A stretch of 64,000 nucleotides of DNA from Pseudomonas azotoformans (lineage in GTDB: Bacteria; Pseudomonadota; Gammaproteobacteria; Pseudomonadales; Pseudomonadaceae), in the NCBI RefSeq assembly GCF_001579805.1, contig NZ_CP014546.1, forward strand, positions 372,001-436,000. The letters run 5' to 3'. The notes under the pieces are model-generated. The model ran no database searches. It was not told the origin of the DNA and saw only the letters and a program-made list of their open reading frames with translations. Below, piece after piece: positions 1-8,785 of this stretch. The first letter of the stretch is position 1. Every line of letters begins with the position of its first letter. The translations under genes were made by a program, and so were the position numbers.

Positions 1-868
1 GCCCGCCCGAGCTGAGGTTGATCACGGTTTGCCCGATCATCGCGCAGCCGCCCATGCCGCCGAACAGGCCCGAGACCATATTCGCCGCGCCAAGGGCCAC
101 GCTTTCGCGGTCCGGGTAGCCACGGGTTTCGGTGATTTCATCGGTGAGGTTGAGGGTCAGCAGGGTTTCCAGCAGGCCGACCATGGCCATCAGGAACGCA
201 TAGGGCGCGATGATGCCGAGGGTTTCCAGGGTCCAGGGGATCTGCGGCAGGGCAAAGCTGGGGAGGCCACCAGCGATGTGGGCCATGTCGCCCAAGGTCC
301 GAGTCGGCAAGCCCAGCAGGTACACCGCCAGGCCCACGCCGAGGATCGCCACCAATGCAGGTGGCACCGCGCGGGTGATGCGCGGCAGCAGGTAGACGAT
401 GGCCATGGTCACCAGCACCAGGCCGATCATCACGTAGAGCGGCGTGCCGCTGAGCCAGTGTTCACCGCTCTTGAAATGCTCCAACTGCGCCAGGGCGATA
501 ATGATCGCCAGGCCGTTGACGAACCCCAGCATTACCGGATGCGGCACCATGCGCACCAGCTTGCCCAGGCGCAGCAGGCCGAAGGCGACCATGATCAACC
601 CGCCGAGCAATACCGTCGCCAGCAGGTATTCCACGCCGTGTTGCACCACCAGCGCCACGATCACCACCGCCATCGAGCCCGCCGCACCGGACACCATGCC
701 GGGGCGGCCGCCAAACAATGCGGTCAGTGTGCAGATGATAAAGGCGCCATAGAGCCCCATCAGCGGGTTGAGGTGGGCCACCAGGGCAAAGGCGATGCAT
801 TCGGGCAGCAACGCAAACGACGTGGTGAGGCCGGCCAGGGCATCGGCGCGCAGACGGGTGAGGTTCAT
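1..868 (-). CDS. SulP-family inorganic anion transporter (partial, 3' end outside window)
   Basis: The first 289 codons are visible; the rest lies beyond position 1. The protein starts MNLTRLRADALAGL and consists of closely packed hydrophobic segments. It carries the SulP-type stretch ETRGYPDRESVALGAANM followed by GLFGGMGGCAMIGQT, which is typical of the transmembrane core of sulfate/bicarbonate permeases. No STAS domain can be seen because the C-terminus is missing. It should sit in the inner membrane and import an inorganic anion or small dicarboxylate; the substrate cannot be told. The ATG at 868 is chosen because the protein begins directly with the family N-terminus. Confidence 0.85.
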   Translation of the reverse strand, partial: MNLTRLRADALAGLTTSFALLPECIAFALVAHLNPLMGLYGAFIICTLTALFGGRPGMVSGAAGSMAVVIVALVVQHGVEYLLATVLLGGLIMVAFGLLRLGKLVRMVPHPVMLGFVNGLAIIIALAQLEHFKSGEHWLSGTPLYVMIGLVLVTMAIVYLLPRITRAVPPALVAILGVGLAVYLLGLPTRTLGDMAHIAGGLPSFALPQIPWTLETLGIIAPYAFLMAMVGLLETLLTLNLTDEITETRGYPDRESVALGAANMVSGLFGGMGGCAMIGQTVINLSSGG

Positions 869-959
869 GAGGTACCAGGGTAATGCGGGGGATAAGGCGG
901 GGAATGGTACGGAATTGACCGGGGCAGAACCAGATTTTTAAGGCGAGCTACACCCTGTG

Positions 960-1032
960 GTTGTGGTTACGGTTGTGGCTGTATCTGTGATTGTGGCGAG
1001 CGGGCTCGCCACAACAAGCCCTCTCGCCACAG
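960..1032. repeat. REP-like palindrome in a TGTGG-rich tract
   Basis: Positions 991-1014 form a perfect 11-bp inverted repeat, TTGTGGCGAGC and its complement around GG. It is flanked by short TGTGG repeats (960-990) and a partial copy (1021-1032, CTCTCGCCACAG). The sequence resembles the REP family with TGTGGCGAG arms found between genes in fluorescens-group pseudomonads. It lies between two genes on the minus strand and could also act as a transcription terminator or mRNA 3' stabiliser. Confidence 0.7.
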
Positions 1033-1038
1033 GGAGAC

Positions 1039-1932
1039 TTACACCATCTCGTTGCGAATCCACTCCACCACCGAAGTCCGCTTCGGCGCCCAGCCCAGCA
1101 GTTCACGGGCATGCTTGCCCCGCACCCGGCTGTTGGAGCCCAGGCCATAGTTGGCCATTTCATAGCCCCACTCGGCTTCGGCGTCGGCCAATGGCCAATC
1201 CTGCGGTTTGCCCAGGTTCAGGGCTTCAGCAATGGCGGTGGTCATGTCGATAAACGCCGCTTCGCTGCTTTCCACGAAGTAGAAGGTGCCCGGTACGTTC
1301 TGGGTCAGTGCCAGCAGGTACAGCGCCACCACGTCTTCGATGTGCACGTTGGACCAGATGTTCTGCCCGCTGCCCACATGGCGCACTACCCCACTCTTGC
1401 GCGCCTGCTTGAGCAAACGCGGCAATTGCACGCTGTCGCGCTTCACACCCAGGCTGTGACCGTAGATCAGCGTGTTGCAGATCACCGCCGAGTTCACGCC
1501 GTCGTTGGCCGCCGCCAGGATCAGGTTGTCGATGGCAACGCGTGCCGCCTTGTCGACGGTCGGCTCCGGCAGGTTGTCTTCAAAGTAGATGACATCGCTG
1601 GACTTGCCGCCCGACGCATCACCGACAATGCTTGAACCGCTGGTGTGCAGGAATGGCTTGTTCGAGCCCTTCAAGGCTGCCAGCAGGGTTTCCACGGCAG
1701 CGCGATGGTCGCTGCTCGCGGCATTGATCACCGCATCGGCCTTTTGCGCTTGCTCGGTCAATACAGCGGCGTCATCCAGGGTGCCGATCACTGGGGTAAT
1801 ACCCAATGCGGTCATCTCGGCCGCCTGCTCGGCGCTGCGCACCAGGCCGGTGACACTGTGACCAGCCTTGACCAGGCCGGTTGCGATGGAACCCCCGATA
1901 AAACCTGCTGCGCCGGTAACGAATACGTTCAT
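1039..1932 (-). CDS. NAD(P)-dependent epimerase/dehydratase, extended SDR family
   Basis: The 297-residue protein begins MNVFVTGAAGFIGG, the glycine-rich Rossmann motif (GxxGxxG, about residues 7-13) of extended short-chain dehydrogenases. HTSGSS occurs mid-protein. The classical YxxxK catalytic pair is not obvious, which puts it nearer to atypical, NmrA-like or reductase-type SDRs. A start at 2010 is possible in the same frame, but the Rossmann motif begins at 1932 and GGAG precedes that ATG. It lies downstream of a LysR gene on the same strand, so it may be that regulator's target. Substrate unknown. Confidence 0.8.
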   Translation of the reverse strand: MNVFVTGAAGFIGGSIATGLVKAGHSVTGLVRSAEQAAEMTALGITPVIGTLDDAAVLTEQAQKADAVINAASSDHRAAVETLLAALKGSNKPFLHTSGSSIVGDASGGKSSDVIYFEDNLPEPTVDKAARVAIDNLILAAANDGVNSAVICNTLIYGHSLGVKRDSVQLPRLLKQARKSGVVRHVGSGQNIWSNVHIEDVVALYLLALTQNVPGTFYFVESSEAAFIDMTTAIAEALNLGKPQDWPLADAEAEWGYEMANYGLGSNSRVRGKHARELLGWAPKRTSVVEWIRNEMV

Positions 1933-2035
1933 GGAGACTGCTCCTGACTGGGTAAGTGATAGGACCAGTATCAAGGGCCGATCCCTGACGAATAAGCCCC
2001 TATTGCCCAATTCACTCTTGCGCGAAGGTCACGAA

Positions 2036-2932
2036 TCAGCAGGCATACCGCGCCAGCTTGGCCTGCATGAAGTCGAGGAAACACTGGATGCGCAAGGCCA
2101 GCTGCGAGTTACGGTAGAACACCGCGTGGATCGGCTGGCGATAACCGCTGTTGAACGCTTCCAAGACTGGCACCAGGCGTCCGGCTTCGATGTCGTCGAT
2201 GGTCATGAAGTTCGACAGGCAGCAGATGCCCTGCCCTTCCAGCGCCAAATGACGCACGGTTTCACCACTGGACGCGGCCACGCCGGGCTGGATCAACCAG
2301 CGGTCGCCCTCCACATGGCGCAGCGGCCAGTGGTTGAGGGTTTCAGTATGGGTGAACCCCAGCAAGGTGTGGTCCGCCAATTCGGCAACCGTGGTCGGCG
2401 TGCCGTATTGCTTGAGGTAGTCGGGGCTAGCGAGAATATGCAGCGGCGTACAGCCGAGCGCACGTGCGTGCAGAGTGGAGTCGGCCAACACACCGATGCG
2501 GATGGCGATGTCGGTACTCTGCTCCAGCAGGTCGATGATCAGGTCATCGCTGTTCAGCTCCAGCTGGATATCCGGGTAAAGACTGCGAAACTCCGCAATG
2601 TACGGCACGATCCCATGCAGCATAAAGGGCACCGCCGCATTGATGCGCAGGCGCCCCGCCGGTTTCTTCTGGCGTGACGACAGGCGTTCCTCCAGCTCAT
2701 CCATCTGCGCCAGGATCACTTTGGCCTGTTCGAAGAAGTACTTGCCCTCCTCGGTCAGGTCCATGCGCCGCGTGGTGCGGTTGATCAGCGTGGTGTCGAG
2801 CTTGGCTTCCAGCCGCGACAAGGTGCGGCTGACCGCCGAGGGCGTTTGCCCGACTTGTTCTGCGGCAGCGGAAATCGAACCGCATTCAATCACGCTGACG
2901 AAGATCTGTAGCTCATCGGATCGGGCTTTCAC
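2036..2932 (-). CDS. LysR-family transcriptional regulator
   Basis: This is a 298-residue LysR regulator with a GTG start. The N-terminal helix-turn-helix reads SISAAAEQVGQTPSAVSRTL (about residues 19-38), followed by LEAKLDTTLINRTTRRMDLT. The remainder is a substrate-binding-type effector domain. It stands between mdaB (upstream, 30 bp away) and the SDR gene (downstream), all on the minus strand, so the three may form one redox-related unit. This subgroup often regulates neighbouring oxidoreductases; the inducer is not predictable. Confidence 0.9.
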   Translation of the reverse strand: MKARSDELQIFVSVIECGSISAAAEQVGQTPSAVSRTLSRLEAKLDTTLINRTTRRMDLTEEGKYFFEQAKVILAQMDELEERLSSRQKKPAGRLRINAAVPFMLHGIVPYIAEFRSLYPDIQLELNSDDLIIDLLEQSTDIAIRIGVLADSTLHARALGCTPLHILASPDYLKQYGTPTTVAELADHTLLGFTHTETLNHWPLRHVEGDRWLIQPGVAASSGETVRHLALEGQGICCLSNFMTIDDIEAGRLVPVLEAFNSGYRQPIHAVFYRNSQLALRIQCFLDFMQAKLARYAC

Positions 2933-2962
2933 AGGCGCTCCTCGTTATCGGTTCCCAGCAGC

Positions 2963-3553
2963 TTACACCGAGAAATTGAACACCTGCGCCAGATGCTGCT
3001 CATAGCGTGCTACGTCAGCCTCGATCGCCGGGCGCTTCATCACGTCCACGCACAAGAAGGTCGGCAGGCCGGTCATGCCAAGGAACTCGTTGGCCTTGTG
3101 GAACGGGAAGTACACCGCGTCCACGCCCTTGGCTTCGAAGAAGTCGGTCGGGTCGTCGAAGGCTTGCTGCGGCGCGTTCCAGGTCAGCGAGAGCATGTAC
3201 TGCTTGCCCTGGATCAGGCCGCCGCTGCCGTACTTCTGCGACGAGTCGGAGCGCGTGCGACCGTCGCTGGCGTACAGGCTGCCGTGGCCTTCGGTGAAGA
3301 CTTCGTCGATGTATTTCTTGACGATCCACGGCGCGCCCATCCACCAACCGGGCATCTGGTAGATGATCACGTCGGCCCAGAGGTATTTCGCCACTTCTTC
3401 GGCCACGTCGTAGCCTTCGTCGATGTGAGTGACTTTCACGTCGATACCGGCACGGTCCAGCACGGCCACGGCGGCGTCATGCAGGGTGCTGTTGTAGCGG
3501 CCATCGGAATGAGCGAATTTTTTGCCGCCGTTGAGCAGGAGGATTTTTTTCAT
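2963..3553 (-). CDS. mdaB: NAD(P)H:quinone oxidoreductase, MdaB type
   Basis: The 196-residue flavodoxin-like protein begins MKKILLLNGGKKFAHSDGRYN and contains YQMPGWWMGAPWIVKKYID, both hallmarks of MdaB. MdaB reduces quinones with NAD(P)H by a two-electron FAD mechanism in the cytoplasm and avoids semiquinone formation. Length and motifs match the family end to end. The ATG at 3553 follows a good ribosome-binding site (CCTCCC on the plus strand). The LysR gene follows 30 bp downstream, so co-transcription is likely. Confidence 0.93.
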   Translation of the reverse strand: MKKILLLNGGKKFAHSDGRYNSTLHDAAVAVLDRAGIDVKVTHIDEGYDVAEEVAKYLWADVIIYQMPGWWMGAPWIVKKYIDEVFTEGHGSLYASDGRTRSDSSQKYGSGGLIQGKQYMLSLTWNAPQQAFDDPTDFFEAKGVDAVYFPFHKANEFLGMTGLPTFLCVDVMKRPAIEADVARYEQHLAQVFNFSV

Positions 3554-3673
3554 GGGAGGGCATCCGTAAGGGTTAAAAATGTCTGCCGGCAGGCTATCGA
3601 CATTGGCCCCTCGGAATAAGCGGCGGCACGGCAAAATACATTTGACCAGAAAGCACAAATGCACCACCAATTG

Positions 3674-4438
3674 TTAACCGCTGATCAGCAGATGCGCCCC
3701 CAGCAAGGCCATGCCAACGAAAAACACGCGCTTGAACAACACGGCACTGATGCGCTGACGCACCGCCTGGCCCAGCCACATGCCCAGCAGTGCCGGCACC
3801 AGCGCCAGCAGCGAGGCGTTGACCTCCCCGCCACCGAGCGTGCCGCGCCAGGCCAGCCCGGCGGCCAACGCCAGGGTGGAAACCGTGAACGACAGCCCCA
3901 GCGCCTGCACCAACTGATCACGGTTCAAGCCCAAGGCCTGCAGATAGGGCACGGCGGGAATCACGAACACGCCGGTCGCTGAAGTAATGACTCCCGTGAC
4001 GATGCCGCACATAGGACCCAGCCAACGTTCAGTCTCAGGTTTTACCTTGAACGTCGGCAGGAACAATCCGCTGAGTGCATACACCAGCAACGCACCGCCC
4101 AACGCATGCCCCACCCAGCTTCCCCCGCTCATGCCCAGCCACAAGGTGCCCAACCCGGTACCGAGGAAGATCAGCAGCAACATCGGCCACAGGCGTTTGA
4201 CCAATGCGCTCAAATGCCCGCCGAACGTCAGTTGCCACAGGTTGGTGATCGTCGACGGGATGATCAGCAAAGCCGCAGCCTGCGCCGGTAACATAGCCAG
4301 GCCGAGCAAGCCCATGGAGACTGTCGGCAAGCCCAGGCCGATCACACCCTTGACAGTGCCGGCCAGCACGAAGGTGCCGATCACCAGCAGCGTCATGGCG
4401 GGGCCGATGTCTTGGTAGAACGTGAGGAAGGTATTCAT
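3674..4438 (-). CDS. TSUP (TauE/SafE) family membrane transporter
   Basis: The 254-residue protein has about eight hydrophobic helices, with GTFVLAGTVKGVIGLGLPTV near the N-terminus and GIVTGVITSATGVFVIPAVP in the middle. These are the two repeated halves of the TauE/SafE (DUF81) fold. Members move sulfite, sulfoacetate or related organosulfur anions across the inner membrane. It is transcribed away from the LysR gene at 4521 with an 82-bp shared promoter region, the usual layout of a LysR regulator and its target. Substrate not determined. Confidence 0.88.
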   Translation of the reverse strand: MNTFLTFYQDIGPAMTLLVIGTFVLAGTVKGVIGLGLPTVSMGLLGLAMLPAQAAALLIIPSTITNLWQLTFGGHLSALVKRLWPMLLLIFLGTGLGTLWLGMSGGSWVGHALGGALLVYALSGLFLPTFKVKPETERWLGPMCGIVTGVITSATGVFVIPAVPYLQALGLNRDQLVQALGLSFTVSTLALAAGLAWRGTLGGGEVNASLLALVPALLGMWLGQAVRQRISAVLFKRVFFVGMALLGAHLLISG

Positions 4439-4520
4439 GGGGGGATTGTGCGGTTTTTCGGTGAGGTCGGAAATGCGCCATATACTGAGGCAGACTCTTG
4501 TTTTCCCTTAGGCTGGTGCC

Positions 4521-5411
4521 ATGCACTTTGACTTGATCGACCTGCGCCTCTATCTGCACATCCTCGACACCGGCAACATCACCGCCGGTGCCGGGCGCAG
4601 CCATTTGTCCCTGGCCGCCGCGAGTGCGCGTATCCGGGCGATGGAGGCTTCGTTGGGTATCGAGTTCCTGGAGCGTAACCGCCGAGGTGTCACCCCAACG
4701 CCCGCCGGCAAAGCCCTGGCCCGCCACGCCCGCTTATTGCTGCAACAAGCCGAACACCTGCAGCAGGACCTGGCGGAGTACGCCAACGGCATCAAAGGCC
4801 AGGTGCGCCTGCTGTGCAACACCACCGCCCTCAGCGAATACCTGCCGGAACTGCTGGCGGACTTTCTGTGCGAGCACCCCAACCTCGATATCGACCTGCA
4901 GGAGCTGCCGAGCCTGCGCATCACCCAGGCCTTGCGCCAGGGCACGGCGGATATTGGGATCATCTCCGACGCAGTGGACACCCACGGTCTGCAGACTCTG
5001 CCCTTTCGCGACGACCCGCTGGTGCTGATCGCACCGCTGGATCATCCGTTCACCGCTGGGAGTTTTGTCGATAGCCTGCAACACGACTTTGTCGGCCTCG
5101 CCACTCACAGCGCGTTGACGGTTTATCTTGAAGAACAGGCACTGCACGCCGGCTTTCGTATGCAGACGCGCATCCGTGCCGAAGGGTTTGATGGGGTTAT
5201 TCGCATGGTCGCCCGCGGCGCTGGCCTGGGTATCGTGCCCCAGGCCGCGCTGGAACGTTGGCCGCTGGAACCCAGCGTCAAGGCCCACCCTCTGCAAGAG
5301 GAGTGGGCCTGTAGGAAACTGCTGTTATGTGCGCGTTCGTTCGAACAACTGCCCGGTTATGCCAAGGCCTTGTTCGATGCCTTGGCCCTGCCCTTGCGGA
5401 AGAACCCGTAA
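4521..5411 (+). CDS. LysR-family transcriptional regulator, divergent from TSUP transporter
   Basis: This 296-residue LysR protein has its DNA-binding helix-turn-helix at residues 18-40 (NITAGAGRSHLSLAAASARI) and an effector domain after about residue 90. It is divergent from the TSUP gene and probably controls it. Its last 55 bases overlap the 3' end of the convergent permease gene. The ATG at 4521 is the only start that keeps the full N-terminal helix. Confidence 0.9.
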   Translation: MHFDLIDLRLYLHILDTGNITAGAGRSHLSLAAASARIRAMEASLGIEFLERNRRGVTPTPAGKALARHARLLLQQAEHLQQDLAEYANGIKGQVRLLCNTTALSEYLPELLADFLCEHPNLDIDLQELPSLRITQALRQGTADIGIISDAVDTHGLQTLPFRDDPLVLIAPLDHPFTAGSFVDSLQHDFVGLATHSALTVYLEEQALHAGFRMQTRIRAEGFDGVIRMVARGAGLGIVPQAALERWPLEPSVKAHPLQEEWACRKLLLCARSFEQLPGYAKALFDALALPLRKNP

Positions 5412-6763
5412 TACACCGCCGACAGAATCAGCAGAAACGGCACGCCAAACACCAGTGTCATCTTGAATGCCTCGGTGAAATACGTAGTGATCATCACCGC
5501 GCCCATCAGCACCAGCCCCAGCAACGTGCTGTAGGGAAACAGCCGCAGTTGGAACGACAATTTCGGCCCACCGTGACGCTTGCGGTAGCGCCGGAAGAAC
5601 AGGTGCGTGAGGAAGATCATGAACCAGGTGAAGATAGCGCCAAACATCGAGATCGCCATCATCAGGGTGAACGAGCTTTCCGGGTACACCACGTTCAGCA
5701 ACGTCGCCAGCGCAATGCCCGAACTGGACAGCAGCAACGCGTTCAACGGGATGCCGCTCTTGCTCAACGCGCCCATGGACTTGGGGGCAAAGCCGGCGCG
5801 GGACAGGCTGAACATCATGCGGGTGGTGATGTAGAGCTGGCTGTTCATCGCCGAGAGCGCGGCGATCAGGATCACGAAGTTCATCACGCCGGTCGCACCG
5901 GGAATGCCGATGGTCTGCATCACCGTGACGAACGGGCTCTGGGTCTGCCCGGCCTGGTTCCACGGCACGATGGCCAGCATCAGCGCCAGGGTCAGCAGGT
6001 AAAACACCACCAGGCGCACGATGGTCGCGCGGAAGGCTTTCTTCACCGCCTGTTCCGGGTCGGCGGCTTCACCGGCGGCCACGGCGATCATCTCCACACT
6101 CAAATAGCTGAAAATCGACACGATCACCGCCATCCACATGCCGCTCAGGCCATGGGGGAAAAAGCCGTCGTGGGCCGTGTAGTTCTGCACGCCATACTCC
6201 GGGTTGCCGGAGCCGAACACCACGTACACGGCAAGGATGATGAAGCCGACAATCGCACTGATCTTGATCGTCGAAAACCAGTATTCGAAGTTGCCAAACG
6301 TCTTCACGCTGATCGCATTGAGCAGGATCAACACGCTGGAAAACGACACGATCCACACCCATTCCGGTACGTTGGCGAACCAGTACTTCATGTACATCGC
6401 TACCGCCGTGACCTCGGCGCCCACCGCCAACACAATCGCCGCCCAGTAGGCATAACGCACCAGGAACCCGGCGAGCGGGCTGATGTAGAACTCGGCATAG
6501 GCACCAAAGGAGCCCGAGGTGGAATGGGCCACCGTCATTTCCGCCAGGCAGCCCATCAACAGCAAGGTGATCAACGCACCGATGGCGTAGCTCACCAACA
6601 CACTGGGCCCGGCATAGCCGATGGCGTAGGCGCTGCCCATGAACAGCCCGGTGCCAATGGCGCCGCCGATGGCGATCATGCTCATCTGGCCGGAAGTGAG
6701 CTGGCGCCGCAGGCCCAGTTCGCGGTGGGTGATCTCTGCAAAGCCGTTGTCTGGCGTGGTCAC
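5357..6763 (-). CDS. APC-superfamily amino-acid permease next to kynU
   Basis: The 468-residue permease has the consensus amphipathic start (ELGLRRQLTSGQMSMIAIGG) followed by AIGTGLFMGSA of helix 1 in the AAT family, and about twelve membrane segments. I place the start at GTG 6763, preceded by AAGGGG; the frame stays open further upstream but without family similarity. It lies 49 bp after kynU on the same strand, suggesting co-transcription and uptake of tryptophan, kynurenine or another aromatic amino acid. Its 3' end runs 55 bp into the convergent LysR gene. Confidence 0.88.
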   Translation of the reverse strand: MTTPDNGFAEITHRELGLRRQLTSGQMSMIAIGGAIGTGLFMGSAYAIGYAGPSVLVSYAIGALITLLLMGCLAEMTVAHSTSGSFGAYAEFYISPLAGFLVRYAYWAAIVLAVGAEVTAVAMYMKYWFANVPEWVWIVSFSSVLILLNAISVKTFGNFEYWFSTIKISAIVGFIILAVYVVFGSGNPEYGVQNYTAHDGFFPHGLSGMWMAVIVSIFSYLSVEMIAVAAGEAADPEQAVKKAFRATIVRLVVFYLLTLALMLAIVPWNQAGQTQSPFVTVMQTIGIPGATGVMNFVILIAALSAMNSQLYITTRMMFSLSRAGFAPKSMGALSKSGIPLNALLLSSSGIALATLLNVVYPESSFTLMMAISMFGAIFTWFMIFLTHLFFRRYRKRHGGPKLSFQLRLFPYSTLLGLVLMGAVMITTYFTEAFKMTLVFGVPFLLILSAVYYGFFRKGRAKASNKALA

Positions 6764-6812
6764 GTGGTGTGCCCCTTTATTATTGTGATTGCACAGGTGG
6801 TCGGTAGATGTG

Positions 6813-8063
6813 TCAGGTGACGCTGTTGCGGACTTTGAATTGCGGCTGGTCCCAGGTGTGGTTGTCGAGGATGTCGCCAAGGATTTCCACAGCGTCAAAC
6901 ACCTCGGTAAAGCTCGTGTACAACGGCGTAAAACCAAACCGCATGATGCGCGGCTCACGGTAATCACCGATCACCCCACGGGCGATCAAGGCCTGGATCA
7001 CCGCGTAGCCTTCGGGGTGTTCAAAGCTCACATGGCTGCCACGTCTGGCGTGCTCACGTGGGGTGATCAACTTCAAGTCATGGGCACCGCAACGGGCTTC
7101 GACCAACGCGATAAACAGGTCGGTCAACGCCAGGGACTTGCTGCGCAAACTCGCCATATCGGTCTGGGCAAAAATCTCCAGACCGCACTCCACCATGGCC
7201 AGCGAAGTGATCGGTTGAGTGCCGCACAGGTAACGGGCGATACCGGCACTCGGTGCATACGTCGACTCCATGGCGAACTGCCGGGTATGCCCGAACCAGC
7301 CCGACAACGGCTGACGCACCACATCTACCAACGCCGGGCTCACCCACACAAACGCCTGGGAACCCGGGCCGCCGTTGAGGTACTTGTAGGTACAGCCGAT
7401 CGCATAATCGGCGCCGGCCTGATGCAGGTCGATGGGCACAGCGCCTGCCGAATGCGCCAGGTCCCAGAGGCTCAGCGCGCCACACTCATGGCTCAAGGCG
7501 GTCAGCGCCTGCATGTCGTACATGTAGCCGGTCTTGTAATTGACGTGGGTGAGCATCACCACCGCCACGTCCTGATCGACCGCCTGGGGCAGTTCGTCCG
7601 GGCTGTTCACCAGGCGCAGGGAATAGCCCTGTTGCAGCAGTTCAGCCAAGCCTTCTGCGATGTACAAGTCGGTGGGGAAGTTGCTCGCCTCGCTGACGAT
7701 CACCTTGCGATGCGGCTGGCGTTGACGCTGCACGGTCAATGCGGCGCTCAGCACCTTGAACAGGTTGATCGAGGTGGTATCGGTGATCACCACTTCGTTG
7801 TCACGCGCGCCAATCAACGGCGCCAGGCGATTGCCCAGGCGCTGGGACAAATCCGCCCAGCCGGCGCTGTTCCAGCTGCGGATCAGCCCGTTGCCCCACT
7901 CTTCGGCAATCACCGCCTGCGCCCGCGCCAACGCCGCCACCGGGCGGGCGCCGAGCGAGTTGCCGTCGAGGTAGATCACGCCCTCCGGCAAGGCGAACTG
8001 GCTGCGCAACGGTGCCAGCGGGTCCTGGGCGTCGAGGGCTTGGCAATGGCTTCGAGGGGTCAT
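6813..8063 (-). CDS. kynU: Kynureninase
   Basis: The 416-residue PLP enzyme hydrolyses L-kynurenine to anthranilate and L-alanine. Family signatures are [11 protein letters not shown] near residue 31, [11 protein letters not shown] mid-protein, and [11 protein letters not shown], where the lysine binds PLP. The length is typical. It is divergent from kynR and upstream of the amino-acid permease. In the pathway it links kynA/kynB (18.0-19.5 kb) with antABC (13.5-16.5 kb). Confidence 0.97.
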   Translation of the reverse strand: MTPRSHCQALDAQDPLAPLRSQFALPEGVIYLDGNSLGARPVAALARAQAVIAEEWGNGLIRSWNSAGWADLSQRLGNRLAPLIGARDNEVVITDTTSINLFKVLSAALTVQRQRQPHRKVIVSEASNFPTDLYIAEGLAELLQQGYSLRLVNSPDELPQAVDQDVAVVMLTHVNYKTGYMYDMQALTALSHECGALSLWDLAHSAGAVPIDLHQAGADYAIGCTYKYLNGGPGSQAFVWVSPALVDVVRQPLSGWFGHTRQFAMESTYAPSAGIARYLCGTQPITSLAMVECGLEIFAQTDMASLRSKSLALTDLFIALVEARCGAHDLKLITPREHARRGSHVSFEHPEGYAVIQALIARGVIGDYREPRIMRFGFTPLYTSFTEVFDAVEILGDILDNHTWDQPQFKVRNSVT

Positions 8064-8119
8064 GGGCGGTCCTGGTTTTTATAAGTAAGAATGGACCAAA
8101 TAATGAACGAAGTTTTAGA

Positions 8120-8134
8120 GAATTTTCGTGCAAA
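8120..8134 (+). promoter_or_regulatory. Candidate KynR operator in the kynU-kynR intergenic region
   Basis: GAATTTTCGTGCAAA occurs here in the 144-bp divergent region. A near-identical 15-mer, GAATTTTCTTGCGAA (13 of 15 matches), occurs upstream of kynB at 19583-19597. The presence of the same motif in the two kyn promoter regions, and KynR being an Lrp-type regulator, make it a plausible operator. This is an inference from sequence sharing only. Confidence 0.45.
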
Positions 8135-8207
8135 GTGAGTAGCAACAGGCTAATTAAGCTGTAGGAAATTCGAATTTAACCCCCAAACACGCGGATTTAT
8201 TCTAACC

Positions 8208-8681
8208 ATGATTCTCGACGCCACCGACCTGCGCCTCCTGCATTTCCTGCAACAGGATGGCCGCATCAGCAACCAGGAACTGGCGGAAAAAGTCGCACTG
8301 TCGCCGTCCGCCTGCCTGCGCCGTTTGCGCTTGCTGGAGAGCGAGGGAATCATCAGCGGCTACCGCGCAGTGCTGAATGCGGAGCAATTGGGGATCGAGC
8401 TGGAGGCCATCGTCCACCTGTCGTTACGCCAGGATGTGGAGGATTGGCATGAGACGTTCATCAAGAAAGTGCAGGGCTGGCCGGAAGTGGCCAGCGCCTA
8501 CGTGATCACCGGCGCCAGCAACTATGTGCTGCGGGTGCAGGCCCGCAACCTCAAGCATTTTTCGGACTTTATCGTGAACCACCTGAACCGCACGGCGGGG
8601 GTGATGGATATACGCTCGGAGATTGTGCTGCAGAAGATCAAGGATCGGGATGAGGTGTTGGACCTGGTCATCCGCAAATAG
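8208..8681 (+). CDS. kynR: Lrp/AsnC-family regulator of the kynurenine pathway
   Basis: The 157-residue protein has an N-terminal winged helix (DLRLLHFLQQDGRISNQEL, then LSPSACLRRLRLLESEG) and a C-terminal RAM/ligand-binding domain (AYVITGASNYVLRV). It matches the Lrp/AsnC length and layout. Being divergent from kynU identifies it as KynR, which in Pseudomonas aeruginosa activates kyn genes in response to kynurenine. No long leader is present; the promoter must lie within 8064-8207. Confidence 0.92.
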   Translation: MILDATDLRLLHFLQQDGRISNQELAEKVALSPSACLRRLRLLESEGIISGYRAVLNAEQLGIELEAIVHLSLRQDVEDWHETFIKKVQGWPEVASAYVITGASNYVLRVQARNLKHFSDFIVNHLNRTAGVMDIRSEIVLQKIKDRDEVLDLVIRK

Positions 8682-8700
8682 CGGCAACACCACCGCACTC

Positions 8701-8772
8701 TGTGGGAGCTGGCTTGCCTGCGATGACGGTGGTGAATGCACCATTGCTATCGCAGGCAAGCCAGCTCCCACA
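8701..8772. repeat. REPIN: two inverted REP arms between kynR and catA
   Basis: Two perfect 24-bp arms (8701-8724 and 8749-8772), starting TGTGGGAGCTGGCTTGCCTG, flank a 24-bp centre. This is the paired, inverted REP layout known as a REPIN. It lies between the convergent 3' ends of kynR and catA, so it could end both transcripts. Confidence 0.85.
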
Positions 8773-8785
8773 TTTTTAACCGCGT

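Noticed and set aside
5327..6820. 497-codon frame on the plus strand across the permease gene
   Set aside because: It is the complement of a clear membrane permease and is rich in His, Gln and Arg without domain features. The same applies to long antisense frames at 26562-28175, 28866-30602, 32957-34291, 48207-49853 and 51524-53266.
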